IMG/VR virus record: IMGVR_UViG_3300032309_001900
Span: 1-36,836 of that record
Direction: 5' to 3' (one strand)
Length of the DNA: 36,836 bases
DNA from: a virus
This document shows positions 7,362-16,000 of this stretch, in pieces (positions within the stretch are counted from its first letter, which is position 1; each line of letters opens with the position of its first letter). A program made the translations under genes and the position numbers. The notes beneath the pieces were generated by a model. It did no database searches, had not been told where the DNA came from, and saw only the letters and a program-made list of their open reading frames with translations.

Positions 7362-7871
7362 GTAGCTTATAGTGTACATGATTTAGCTGATGAAATATTC
7401 GGCAACGAATTTGAATATGATAGCGGATACGCTCAATTTTATTATATTTCAGGCTGGCTTGCTAATAATGTTGGCATGTTAAATACAAAAATATATAGTC
7501 AATTTTCTGTAGAAGGAGCTAATTTCGTTCCAACTGGGACTTTTCAACAAGAAGAAAGAGCTATATATAAACAAATGTATTTATATGAGTTTTATACAAA
7601 AAAGACTCGTCAAGTTTTGCGTGGAGTAGATAGCTCTGTGGATTTCGTAACTTTGCGTGAAGGCGACACAATGATTACGCGCACAAATAAAAACGAACTT
7701 GCAAAAACATATCGTGGATTAGCTAATGACGCTAGAGAAGAAATGGAAAGATTAGTGTCTAGTTATAATATATATCAAGCTGCTCCTGTGCAAGTGGCTG
7801 GTGAAGATGGTTCGCCGATATTTACAGGATCTGGATTTTTTTATTATCCATATGGATATGGTCATCCATAA
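7359..7871 (+). CDS. Putative head-tail adaptor/neck protein
   Basis: 170 residues, largely helical by eye (GYAQFYYISGWLANNVGMLN, EERAIYKQMYLYEFYTKKTRQVLRG and ELAKTYRGLANDAREEMERL), with an aromatic and glycine-rich tail (FFYYPYGYGH). No enzymatic motif, signal or membrane segment. Size, helical make-up and position next to neck genes fit a head-to-tail adaptor that docks on the portal, but I cannot recognise the family with certainty. It starts 9 bases after the APS kinase with the recurrent GTGTAA motif and ends at a strong hairpin terminator. Alternative: another small virion assembly protein. Confidence 0.45.
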   Translation: MVAYSVHDLADEIFGNEFEYDSGYAQFYYISGWLANNVGMLNTKIYSQFSVEGANFVPTGTFQQEERAIYKQMYLYEFYTKKTRQVLRGVDSSVDFVTLREGDTMITRTNKNELAKTYRGLANDAREEMERLVSSYNIYQAAPVQVAGEDGSPIFTGSGFFYYPYGYGHP

Positions 7872-7874
7872 GTA

Positions 7875-7910
7875 AAAAAAGAACCCCAGTCTTTCGACTG
7901 GGGTTTTTTA
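7875..7910. terminator. Bidirectional intrinsic terminator
   Basis: A perfect stem of 10 base pairs (AACCCCAGTC / GACTGGGGTT) has a TTTC loop (7892-7895), a run of A before it and a run of six T after it. It sits between two converging genes, ending at 7871 (+) and 7923 (-), so either strand would yield a GC-rich hairpin followed by U residues. It is by far the strongest hairpin seen in the window. Confidence 0.93.
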
Positions 7911-7922
7911 TTGTTATCTATT

Positions 7923-9257
7923 TTAGATCTTGCCAGTGCCAAGCTTAAAGAAGCCAGAAGTAATTGAGTCTAGATAATTTTGATAACTACCAGACATAAA
8001 TAAACCGGCAGTTGTATCATTTGCTCCACCGAGTTGAACTGAATATGTTAAATCTACAGTTTGATTATCACCAAGATTTTCAGAATATGTTTCAGAAGAT
8101 AATAGTGCGCCTCTGATTTCATAAACAATCTTATTTGCTGATGAGCTATTTTTCAATGTAATTGAAAGAGTTTGAGTTCCACTTGTTAAAGCGTCAAAAA
8201 GATTTTGATCTTTTAGTTCAGAAACAATTGCGCTAATACTTACATCCATATTAATAGGAACATTAACAACTCTTGCGAAACCAAATGTATTTCCAAGTCT
8301 TTGTAGAATTGTTCTGCTCAATGGAAGAGTAAAACTAAATGATTGAATATGAGCGTCTGCTAGATTTGTTAAACCAACGCTGTTTCCAAGAGAAAGAACT
8401 ATATCACCAGGACGCAATGCGCTTACAGAACTTACTCCAGTGGTGAATCCTGTAAAATTAACACCAGCGACAGCACCAATTGCTCCAGTGAAAGCTCTTG
8501 AATAATCAAGTTTATATGCAGAACCAATAGAAGTAAATTTAGTAGCTGGAGTAGCAAAAAGATTAATTGCTGGGCTGTTTCCAGTTATTGAGGTTATATT
8601 TGCACCGACTACACTTAATGCTGGCGCACCTACGGATGTTACGGTTGTGACAGTTTCGGCTGAATCAGATTTGATGTTAAAAGCTTCAACAGTTACGCTT
8701 GCTGTTGGAATAGCTCCAACAGAAGCTTCAAAACTATATTCGCTAACGAATCCATTACCAATTCCTACTATAGTAGAATTTGGGGTCAATGTTCCGCCAA
8801 CAACGTCTTCACCTTCATCTACAGTTAAAATGTAATAATTATTACCTTGTAGATCAGATAGTAATCCAGAAATAGCTTGTGCGCCATTAACGATATTTGT
8901 ATCAGTAACTCCAGTAATATTAAATCCCATTAATCTTTCATTATAGCCATCAGTTACATAATAACTGAAATCAAGTCCAACTGTTGGAGCTTCCATAACA
9001 ATAGAATCGATACGAGCGAGTTTACCGAATTCATTGATATCTTGTCTATTAATTGTAAAATTAAAATTACAATTTTGAATGCGATCCATCTTCTTTAGAA
9101 GAGAAATACCGGATGCTAGTGAACCTGTATCAGTTGGAGTAAATGGAGAGGCAGTGAATCCAGTACCTGCGCTATCTACTCCGCTTACTTGTACTCCAGT
9201 AGAACTTGGAGCGATAAATAAAGCTTGACTTTGGTATATTACACGATTTCTTGCCAT
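7923..9257 (-). CDS. Major tail tube protein (probable)
   Basis: 444 residues, rich in Ser, Thr, Gly and Val, beta-rich and without Cys. Near the N-terminus are LKKMDRIQNCNFNFTINRQDINEFGKLARIDS-type strands, and the second half has SFSFTLPLSRTILQRLG, VPINMDVSISAIVSELKD and LSITLKNSS-type strands. This resembles tail-tube beta-sandwich proteins, with an extra variable domain (about residues 150-300) between the two halves. It shares the pattern of strands with the shorter proteins at 20050-20997 and 22744-23550. It is the last gene of the minus-strand neck block, has the largest gap before it (70 bases) with a sigma70-like promoter, and ends at the hairpin terminator. A separate strong promoter and terminator suit a highly made structural protein. 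It could instead be a tail-decoration protein. Confidence 0.65.
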   Translation of the reverse strand: MARNRVIYQSQALFIAPSSTGVQVSGVDSAGTGFTASPFTPTDTGSLASGISLLKKMDRIQNCNFNFTINRQDINEFGKLARIDSIVMEAPTVGLDFSYYVTDGYNERLMGFNITGVTDTNIVNGAQAISGLLSDLQGNNYYILTVDEGEDVVGGTLTPNSTIVGIGNGFVSEYSFEASVGAIPTASVTVEAFNIKSDSAETVTTVTSVGAPALSVVGANITSITGNSPAINLFATPATKFTSIGSAYKLDYSRAFTGAIGAVAGVNFTGFTTGVSSVSALRPGDIVLSLGNSVGLTNLADAHIQSFSFTLPLSRTILQRLGNTFGFARVVNVPINMDVSISAIVSELKDQNLFDALTSGTQTLSITLKNSSSANKIVYEIRGALLSSETYSENLGDNQTVDLTYSVQLGGANDTTAGLFMSGSYQNYLDSITSGFFKLGTGKI

Positions 9258-9294
9258 ATGTTTTTATTGTTTAATGTTTTTAAATTGTTATTAG

Positions 9295-9323
9295 ATTTTA
9301 CAGTGTATACGGATTGTTGTGAA
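9295..9323 (-). promoter_or_regulatory. Sigma70-like promoter for the tail tube gene
   Basis: On the minus strand, TTCACA (9323-9318) is followed by a 17-base spacer and TAAAAT (9300-9295). Each hexamer differs from the consensus at one position and the spacer is ideal. Predicted transcription start is near 9288, leaving an A-rich leader of about 30 bases without a Shine-Dalgarno sequence before the ATG at 9257. AT-rich DNA gives such matches by chance, but this one lies in the widest gap of the block. Confidence 0.5.
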
Positions 9324-9327
9324 ATTT

Positions 9328-10188
9328 TTATAATCTAGGATATCTATAAGCTTTAATTTCAAAATCTAAAAATCCTATGTGTAATATAGGATTCAATTCT
9401 TTTAGAACGCTGTCTCGTATTTTTGAAGTTTCAACATGCGATATAAAAAGAGTTTCTGAGTTGTAAGCGCTGCTTACCGAATTATAGTTATATCCAGTAG
9501 GATATACGCCAGTCTTTAATTCATTAAATTCTCCAAGAGGATGCGCGGTCATTGGGATAAGACTGAAAATCTCATTATAAGAATCGCCAAAAATACTTAA
9601 TACGCCATCTAATTGATATAAATTTTCACAAAAAGCTACAACTTTAAAAATACATTTAGTTTCATCTTCACCTCCAAATGCAAAAGCTGTATTGTGGGCA
9701 GTTTCTAATGAAGCGAATATACAGGGAGTTACGGGATTATAAGGAGCAATGCCAGTTTCAACAACAGTGAATCTACTATTATTAATATATTTACCTTCAA
9801 TAATTAAATTATCTTCAGGTTGATCAGTTACATAACTATTTACTTCTTTTACAGAATATGTTCCAGATATATTTAAGTTAGTGGAAACTCCGCTATTAAA
9901 TATAATACGTCCATTATCAAAATCAATTTGCATTCCGCTAGTTCCAGTTGGTAAGAAAGTTCCATTGACAGTGAATCCACTAGGAATTGTGGCCCCTGTT
10001 ATGCTTTTATCATATACCCACTGTTTATATGGTGAACTATAAGCAACTTTATCATTTCCTAATCTGAAATCAGGATTACTATATAGTTTTGTTGTGTATG
10101 TTTTATAAGCGTCTCCCTTGGTCATTAAAAAATTATCAAACCATAAAAAGAAACTGTTTACTACATTATGTGAAAAAGTGGGTTTCAT
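9328..10188 (-). CDS. Putative tail completion/terminator protein
   Basis: 286 residues, mixed alpha-beta with many aromatic residues. The N-terminus (FSHNVVNSFFLWFDNFLM) looks helical, and a beta-rich middle has FDNGRIIFNSGVSTNLNISG. The C-terminus (ILHIGFLDFEIKAYRYPRL) ends in a strand. I do not recognise the family. Its place between a neck-type gene (start overlaps the previous stop by four bases, 10185-10188) and the tail tube gene is where siphoviruses usually keep the tail terminator or completion gene, although it is longer than typical ones (130-200 residues). The assignment rests on gene order only. Confidence 0.5.
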   Translation of the reverse strand: MKPTFSHNVVNSFFLWFDNFLMTKGDAYKTYTTKLYSNPDFRLGNDKVAYSSPYKQWVYDKSITGATIPSGFTVNGTFLPTGTSGMQIDFDNGRIIFNSGVSTNLNISGTYSVKEVNSYVTDQPEDNLIIEGKYINNSRFTVVETGIAPYNPVTPCIFASLETAHNTAFAFGGEDETKCIFKVVAFCENLYQLDGVLSIFGDSYNEIFSLIPMTAHPLGEFNELKTGVYPTGYNYNSVSSAYNSETLFISHVETSKIRDSVLKELNPILHIGFLDFEIKAYRYPRL

Positions 10189-10775
10189 ACGTTTAGTTTA
10201 TTTAACTCTTTTAATTCTTTATTAAATCTATTTATTAAATCCGATATGTATTTAGAGTTTTTAAATGCTACTCCAGGTCTAACTTGTTCAGTTGATGATT
10301 GAACTCCCAAGCCTGAACGGCTATTTTTAGTTTTTTTTAGATAATAACCTAGTCCAGAAATACCTGTTTCTATTCCTCTCGCCCAACTTCTTCCTATTGC
10401 CCAAGGCATAGGTGTTATTTCAAATATTTGAACAGCAGTTGGTATATCAAAAATAACTGTTGCTTCTACAGATCTATTATTAAATAGAACTCTATAATTT
10501 GATTTTTTTAATAATTCTTCTATAGGTCTAATAGGGTCAGTGCCTTCATCAAATCCAATAAAAGAATATAAATTAGTAATGCCGCCAAGTGTATTTGATG
10601 AGTTTGTGGCGCTTATTCCGCCTTGAATTTCCTGAGTAATAGGATGATTCATGAATTCGTCAATGAATTCATTTTTTATTTTATTAAATTCTTGGTCAAT
10701 AACTTTTTTTATTTCATTTTGATATTCTTTGTCAGCTTGCAAATCTTGGAACATTTTTATCCATTCGGGATTCAT
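10185..10775 (-). CDS. Putative neck/tail-completion protein (gp10-like position)
   Basis: 196 residues. The N-terminal 50 residues are a charged helix (EYQNEIKKVIDQEFNKIKNEF). The middle has a short strand pair (VEATVIFDIPTAVQIFEITPMPW), then GRSWARGIETGISGLGYYLKK and a second charged helix at the end. The mixture of amphipathic helix plus a Trp/Gly-rich loop recalls HK97 gp10-like neck proteins, but the match is not firm. It follows the head-closure candidate by three bases and overlaps the next gene by four, so it belongs to the same translational unit. Confidence 0.45.
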   Translation of the reverse strand: MNPEWIKMFQDLQADKEYQNEIKKVIDQEFNKIKNEFIDEFMNHPITQEIQGGISATNSSNTLGGITNLYSFIGFDEGTDPIRPIEELLKKSNYRVLFNNRSVEATVIFDIPTAVQIFEITPMPWAIGRSWARGIETGISGLGYYLKKTKNSRSGLGVQSSTEQVRPGVAFKNSKYISDLINRFNKELKELNKLNV

Positions 10776-10778
10776 ATC

Positions 10779-11234
10779 TTATGGATCAGGTTTGAGATAA
10801 AGAGTATAAAATTGATTGTCGAACAAACCGTGTGGTCTAAAAGTAGAATTTAAAACGAATCTTTTGCCATCTACATCAAAACGACGACCATCTTTTATAT
10901 ATTCATAATCTTCTGCTCTTATCTTAATTCTAACAGAGCCAACAACTGCTTCTAATTTAATCTGTGAAGCTAAACCTGATTCGCTCCAATATTTTTTACC
11001 AATATCGTCATTATATTGAATTCTAACTTTAAATGTCTTGTAAACAGGTGTATTTACATATGAAGTGGTTTGACCAGCAGTATTATATAATGGATTAAAT
11101 TTAGGATCAGTAATAATTACAATCTGAGAAGCTTCTTTAAAAACAGTTATTTCGCGAGCAAATGTCTCATGAATATCCTCCATAGTCGCATTGAGCGCGA
11201 CTCTTTGTGAATCAGATATAAGATTCGTAGCCAT
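10779..11234 (-). CDS. Putative head closure (head-tail joining) protein
   Basis: 151 residues. The N-terminal half has a helix (QRVALNATMEDIHETFAREI) followed by strands, and the C-terminal half is a small beta-barrel with VRIKIRAEDYEYIKDGRRFDVDGKRFVL. The strand-turn-strand with 'DVDGKRF' is typical of head-closure and stopper proteins of long-tailed phages. First gene of the minus-strand neck block. It starts with the recurrent GTGTAA...ATATGG motif and diverges from the tail-assembly genes across a 55-base gap. In canonical siphovirus order this gene comes first, then neck, terminator and tube, which is exactly the order read on this strand. Confidence 0.55.
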   Translation of the reverse strand: MATNLISDSQRVALNATMEDIHETFAREITVFKEASQIVIITDPKFNPLYNTAGQTTSYVNTPVYKTFKVRIQYNDDIGKKYWSESGLASQIKLEAVVGSVRIKIRAEDYEYIKDGRRFDVDGKRFVLNSTFRPHGLFDNQFYTLYLKPDP

Positions 11235-11248
11235 ATATAACTTTACAC
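11232..11248 (-). promoter_or_regulatory. Recurrent start motif GTGTAA-N8-ATG (copy 2)
   Basis: On the minus strand, GTGTAAAGTTATATATGG leads into the ATG at 11234; the first G is 14 bases upstream. The copy is non-coding here and nearly identical to the plus-strand copy before 33708 (GTGTAAAGTAATATATGG). Confidence 0.5.
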
Positions 11249-11289
11249 TGGTTGAAAAACTATAGAATATATATTAATATAAATAAATT
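11235..11289. promoter_or_regulatory. Divergent intergenic region with candidate promoters
   Basis: This 55-base AT-rich gap separates divergent head-closure (-) and tail-chaperone (+) genes, so it must drive at least one direction unless transcripts read in from far away. On + there is TTGAAA (11252-11257), a 17-base spacer and TAATAT (11275-11280). TATAAATA, the T4-type late -10 sequence, lies at 11278-11285 just before the ATG at 11290. On - the GTGTAA motif lies at 11248-11243. These are weak, low-complexity matches. Confidence 0.4.
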
Positions 11290-12069
11290 ATGTCAAAGTC
11301 TCTATATAGTTTCAATATTTTTAAAAATACCGAGGTCGAGGAAGATAAGACTGAAACGGTAACAAATGAACAGGGCGAGCAAGTCACTCGTACTTATAAG
11401 GAAAAAATTAAGAAGCAGATTCCAGTAGAGATAAATATCTTGCAGCCTAATAGAAAACAGATGCAAGAAGCTGATATGGAATTTAGTATTGAAATGAGCC
11501 GATGCATCCGAAATGGAATTTTAACAAAGGCAATGTTACTAAATAAATATAGCGATACTGGCGGTTTGATCAGCGATAGTGATGCTAAGATCATGGTTTC
11601 TGCCGCTGGAGAAATTGGGGATTTGCAAAGCAGACTAACTATTCTTAATCTAAAACCAGAGTCAGAACGTGATGAAGATTATAAGCAAAAAATTGAAAAG
11701 GTAACTTCAGAAATTCTTCAGCGTCGTAAGACATTGATTGAAAAGGAAACTAGTTATATGACTTTGTTTAATCATACTGCCGACATCAAAGCTCAAAACA
11801 GGGCGATTCTTTGGTATGTCTTAAATCTTACTCAATTTAAGGATAATAGCAAGAAGAATCCTGAATTTGAATGGCTATTTCCCGGTAAGACTTTCGATGT
11901 CAAGGAAGCTGTTATGTTTGATTACGAAGAAAATAAGAATGAAATTTATGAAAAGTGCTATAGTAAACTAGCAAGTATTATTAGTTATTGGTTCTTCACT
12001 AGCAATACAGAAAAGGAAGAGTTCGATAGAATTATTGGAGAAATAGATGGAACAGTCCCAACAGAATAA
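11290..12069 (+). CDS. Putative tail assembly chaperone 1 (gpG-like position)
   Basis: 259 residues, highly charged and mostly helical, with a likely coiled coil (ESERDEDYKQKIEKVTSEILQ and following). A beta hairpin lies near the start (VTNEQGEQVTRTYKEKIKKQIPVEI), followed by NILQPNRKQMQEADMEFSIEM, a phrase resembling phage tail-chaperone N-domains that bind the tape measure. It lies immediately before a second, overlapping gene and the tape measure gene, the standard place of the G/GT chaperone pair. No recognisable slippery site is found in the overlap. The start at 11290 follows an AT-rich leader without a Shine-Dalgarno sequence. Confidence 0.6.
   Translation: MSKSLYSFNIFKNTEVEEDKTETVTNEQGEQVTRTYKEKIKKQIPVEINILQPNRKQMQEADMEFSIEMSRCIRNGILTKAMLLNKYSDTGGLISDSDAKIMVSAAGEIGDLQSRLTILNLKPESERDEDYKQKIEKVTSEILQRRKTLIEKETSYMTLFNHTADIKAQNRAILWYVLNLTQFKDNSKKNPEFEWLFPGKTFDVKEAVMFDYEENKNEIYEKCYSKLASIISYWFFTSNTEKEEFDRIIGEIDGTVPTE
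12037..12040 (+). promoter_or_regulatory. Shine-Dalgarno GGAG deciding the start at 12047
   Basis: GGAG lies six bases before the ATG at 12047, inside the end of the upstream gene. A TAG stop (12044-12046) in the same frame directly precedes that ATG, so the second protein cannot extend further upstream. This supports independent initiation instead of a frameshift fusion. It is one of very few clear ribosome-binding sites in the window. Confidence 0.6.
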
Positions 12070-13042
12070 GTACAAAAAAGCTTTTCGGGATATTAAAAAT
12101 GGATTCTCTGAAATAAAAGTTTTAGAGAATTTTTTTTATTTAAAACATTTATCTTTGGAAGATCAGGTCGATATAGATCAGATCTATGATCATTATTTTG
12201 ATGAAGCTAAAAATCGTGGTGTTCCAACTAACGATGAAACTTTAAAACGTCTTATTGAAGAAAAACAATGGTCTACAAAACAAGAATCGTTAATTAAACA
12301 AGAAGAAGATTTTATTGATAATCTTAATAAGCAAAAGAAAATATTATATTTAAAATCAGAAATACAAAGAGTAAATACAGGTATAGAATCGGGGCAAAAA
12401 CGATTATACGATCTTAAAAATACAAAAGCTTCTTTTTTTAATCGCACCGCCGAAAGCTATGCTGAAGAAAGAGTTAATGATTTTTATATTTTAAAATGTC
12501 TTTACAAAGATAAAAGACTATCAAAACCAGCTTTTGAAGAAGATCAATTTGATAATATCGACTCAGAAACGCTGACTTGTATTATAAAACAATACTCAGA
12601 AGTATATAAAAATATAAATGATAATACAATTCAATATCTAGTATTGCAGGATTTTTTTAATTTATACATGCCATTTGCTGAAAATCCTAATGAATTCTTT
12701 GGTAAATCAGTCTGCGAACTAACTTACAATCAAGTAAAATTGCTTATTTATGCTCGTTTTTTCAAGAATGTCTTTCAGCAGAATGATAAAATGCCTCAAG
12801 ATATTAAAAACGATCCTGATAAGATTATCGATTATGTAAATGCGAATGAAAACGCTAAGAAAGTAATAGAAAATAAAAATAATAAAGAAAATCAAGCTAG
12901 TTCAATAGTTGGAGCAACTAGCGAAGATCTTGAATATGTAGGATTGAAGGCGAAAGGTCAAAAAACTCTTTCTTTGGCTGATGAAGCCAAGAAGAAGGGT
13001 GGTTCTTTGAGCATGGACGATATGATGAAAATATTCGGATAA
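12047..13042 (+). CDS. Putative tail assembly chaperone 2 (gpT-like position)
   Basis: 331 residues, helical and charged, with a long predicted coiled coil around SLIKQEEDFIDNLNKQKKIL and KSEIQRVNTGIESGQKRLYDL. The C-terminus ends in ADEAKKKGGSLSMDDMMKIFG, a short acidic/hydrophobic tail like those ending other tail-chaperone proteins just before the tape measure. It overlaps the previous gene by 23 bases in a different frame (a +1 or -2 shift would be needed for fusion) and has its own GGAG site. It precedes the tape measure gene by 28 bases. Function is inferred from position. Confidence 0.55.
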   Translation: MEQSQQNKYKKAFRDIKNGFSEIKVLENFFYLKHLSLEDQVDIDQIYDHYFDEAKNRGVPTNDETLKRLIEEKQWSTKQESLIKQEEDFIDNLNKQKKILYLKSEIQRVNTGIESGQKRLYDLKNTKASFFNRTAESYAEERVNDFYILKCLYKDKRLSKPAFEEDQFDNIDSETLTCIIKQYSEVYKNINDNTIQYLVLQDFFNLYMPFAENPNEFFGKSVCELTYNQVKLLIYARFFKNVFQQNDKMPQDIKNDPDKIIDYVNANENAKKVIENKNNKENQASSIVGATSEDLEYVGLKAKGQKTLSLADEAKKKGGSLSMDDMMKIFG

Positions 13043-13055
13043 TACTTATTTTAAC

Positions 13056-13073
13056 GTGTAAATAAGAAATATG
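13056..13073 (+). promoter_or_regulatory. Recurrent start motif GTGTAA-N9-ATG (copy 3)
   Basis: GTGTAAATAAGAAATATGG lies in the 28-base gap before the tape measure gene, wholly non-coding, with G of GTG 15 bases before the ATG at 13071. No Shine-Dalgarno sequence is present. Confidence 0.5.
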
Positions 13074-16000
13074 GCAGTTCAAATTAATGTCGCGGCCAAT
13101 CAAGCAGCATTAACAGCTTCTATTCAAGCTGGTGTTCAAGCGTATAATCAAAGATTCGCTCAGAATAACCAACTTAATTTGACAGTTAATCAACGAGCTT
13201 TCTCTCAGCCGCTTGGCAGAATGACAGGCGATGTGAAAGACTTTGAAGCAGCACTAGCCGCTTCTAATGCTCGCGTTATTGCGTTCGGCGCTTCCACTGC
13301 TGTACTTGGTGGTGTTATTAATAGTTTTAAAGAGTTGGCTAATGTTACTATTAGTGTAGAAAAAAATCTTGCTGATATTAATCGCGTATTCGGTCTTACT
13401 ACTTCTCAGTTACAAAAATTTAGCACAGATTTATTTACTGTAAGCAAACAAACCGCATCTTCTTTTGATGACGCATCTAAAGCTGCTCTTGAATTCTCTC
13501 GTCAAGGTTTAAAAGCTGAAGAGACTTTACAAAGAACAAAAGACGCTCTTACGTTAACAAGATTAGCTGGAATTGATACTGCAAATGCTGTTGATGCTTT
13601 GACTTCAACTGTAAACGGTTTTGCCGCAACTGGAATCACTACCACTCAAATATTAAATAAGCTTGTTGCTGTTGAACAAGACTATGCCGTAGGCGCAGGA
13701 GATTTAGCTGAAGCTTTGTCTCGTACAGGTCAAGCAGCGCAAGAAGCTGGAGTCAGTCTTGATCAGTTAAACGCATTGGTAACCTCCGCACAACAAAGCA
13801 CTGCAAGAGGTGGTGCAGTAATCGGTAACGCATTAAAAACAATTTTTACTCGTTTACAACGTACTGAAACTTTAGATCAGTTGGAAGCTTTTAATATAGC
13901 GGTTAGAGATGTCCAAGGAAATATTTTACCTGCTGTTCAAATATTACAAAACTTTGCTGGAGCTTATAAAGGTTTGGCTGACGCTCAAAGAGCGCAATTG
14001 TCAGAACAAGTTGCTGGTGTTTATCAAGTTAATATCTTAAAAGCAATTGTTAATGATTTAAATAAATCACAAGGCACATATGCTGGAGCTTTACAAAGAG
14101 GCGCATCAGCAACAAATGAAGCTGAAATAGCTACTGCTAAATTAAATCAAACTCTTGACGCTTTATTAAAACAAACAGCTAGTTCTACTCAACAATTAGC
14201 AAATAATATTGGTAAAGTAACATTTGAACCATTAGCTAAATATGGCGCAGAGCAATTAAAATCATTCGTTGAATCAATGAATGAAATTCTTGAAGGAGAA
14301 GGAGTTGGTTCTACTTTCGCAAATGGTTTGTTAAAGGGTATTAGAAATGTAATAGCTGGTCCCGGTGCTATTGCTGCTTTCTTTACACTTTTCAAGTTAA
14401 TACAAAATTCTTTTACTTATCTATCTCAAGCTTTACCTCAGATTGCTGGTATTACTACCGAAACACAAAATAGAAAAAATATCGAACAATCTATTTTGCA
14501 AATAATGCAGCAACAAGGGCCAGCTTCGCAAGCTCTTGCTGGACTAATGGGTAATCAAGCTGCACAAGCACAATTATTGCTTCAAATAGCAAGACAGCAG
14601 ACAGCAGAATATCAAATGCAGTCTACACTTGCTAAACAATTAGCCGCTCAATTAGCTACTCAAGGAGTAAGAGTAAAAGGATCTGGTGGATTGCAAGTTA
14701 CTCGCGCAGGAGGATATATTCCTACTGCAACAAGAATGGCTGAAGTCGTTGGCGCACAAGCTGGTGGCTACGCTCCCGGCAGAGTTGTTTCTTCTCCTGT
14801 TGGTGGAGTAATGAATACCGCTGAAGATGTAAAATATATTCCAGGTTTTGCTCAACCTTTTATTAATCCTCCTGCTGGATCAAAAGCTGGCCGCGCACAT
14901 AGACAAAATTCTATAAGTAGAACAGGTGTTGATCCATATATGTTTAATGGATTTATACCTAATTTTGTTAAAAAAAGTCCATCTCAATTTTCAGTAGGCA
15001 GGGCATTTGAACAATCTGTTGGATTTGATATTAAAGTTCCTCCTTCTCGCAATAAACCTATAGATTTTAAAGAGGTTTTAGAAAAACCAATAAATAAAAA
15101 TTTTAATCCAAAACTATATCAATCGAATACTTTTGCTGATGCACACTCTGGTTTAGGGCATACCAGCGCAGAAAATATCAGTAAAGTTATTAATTATATA
15201 GGTCAGAATTATTACACTTATTCACCAAAACAAGGATCAAAAACAAAAAGATTAAAAATTGATGATAAAACCTCTATCATTTCTCAACCAGATCTTTTAG
15301 GAGATTTATTTATTCGTCCAAGATACACAGAAATTATTGGTGAAGGTTCAGATGTTCCAAACCAAATAGAAACCTCTTCTATTTCTAGTCTAAACACTAC
15401 AGCTAAAAAGACTTTATTAAATGGAGTTTCTGAATTAGACTTTAATCCTATTTTAAGAAAAAAAATAAAGATGCAATTTGCTCAAGATAGAGTATATGGT
15501 TCTGGTTTTATTCCTAATTTTGCTACTCCAATGAGTACAGCAAGTATTCCTTGGTTCAAGAAATATTCTAGTAAATATAAAAACGCTTCTGGTGATACAG
15601 ATCTTTTCAAGATGGGAGATTTTCCTACTTATGGAAGAGGTTTAGATCACGAATATGCAAAAAAAGGAAATTCCGCTATGCTTTCTTACTTGCATGAAGA
15701 TTTTGTAAGATCTGCATTAAATATAGCTTTAGGTTCAAAAAAAGTAATAAGACCAGCAGAAGTTGGATTTAAAAATAAACCTGTAAGCGATATAGCAAAT
15801 GAGAATGATTTTGATTTATTATATAGAATTGCTGATGGTTCATATAGTATGCTTGAGTTGAAACAAGATTTCAAAAATATTTCTGGATCAGTCACTGGAT
15901 TCATGAATAAAAAACTTGCAAATCTCGAAAAAGAAAATCCAGTATTAGCTAAGAAAGTTAGTTCGATGATTGCTGTTTCAAATAGACCAAAATTTATTGA

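Noticed and set aside
8647-8835. 62-codon plus-strand frame inside the tail tube gene
   Set aside because: Short antisense frame in a Ser/Thr-rich gene, with no start signal or context.
12047-12069. Programmed frameshift between the two tail chaperone genes
   Set aside because: No slippery heptamer, no CCC-TAA type site, and the second gene has its own GGAG and ATG preceded by an in-frame TAG.
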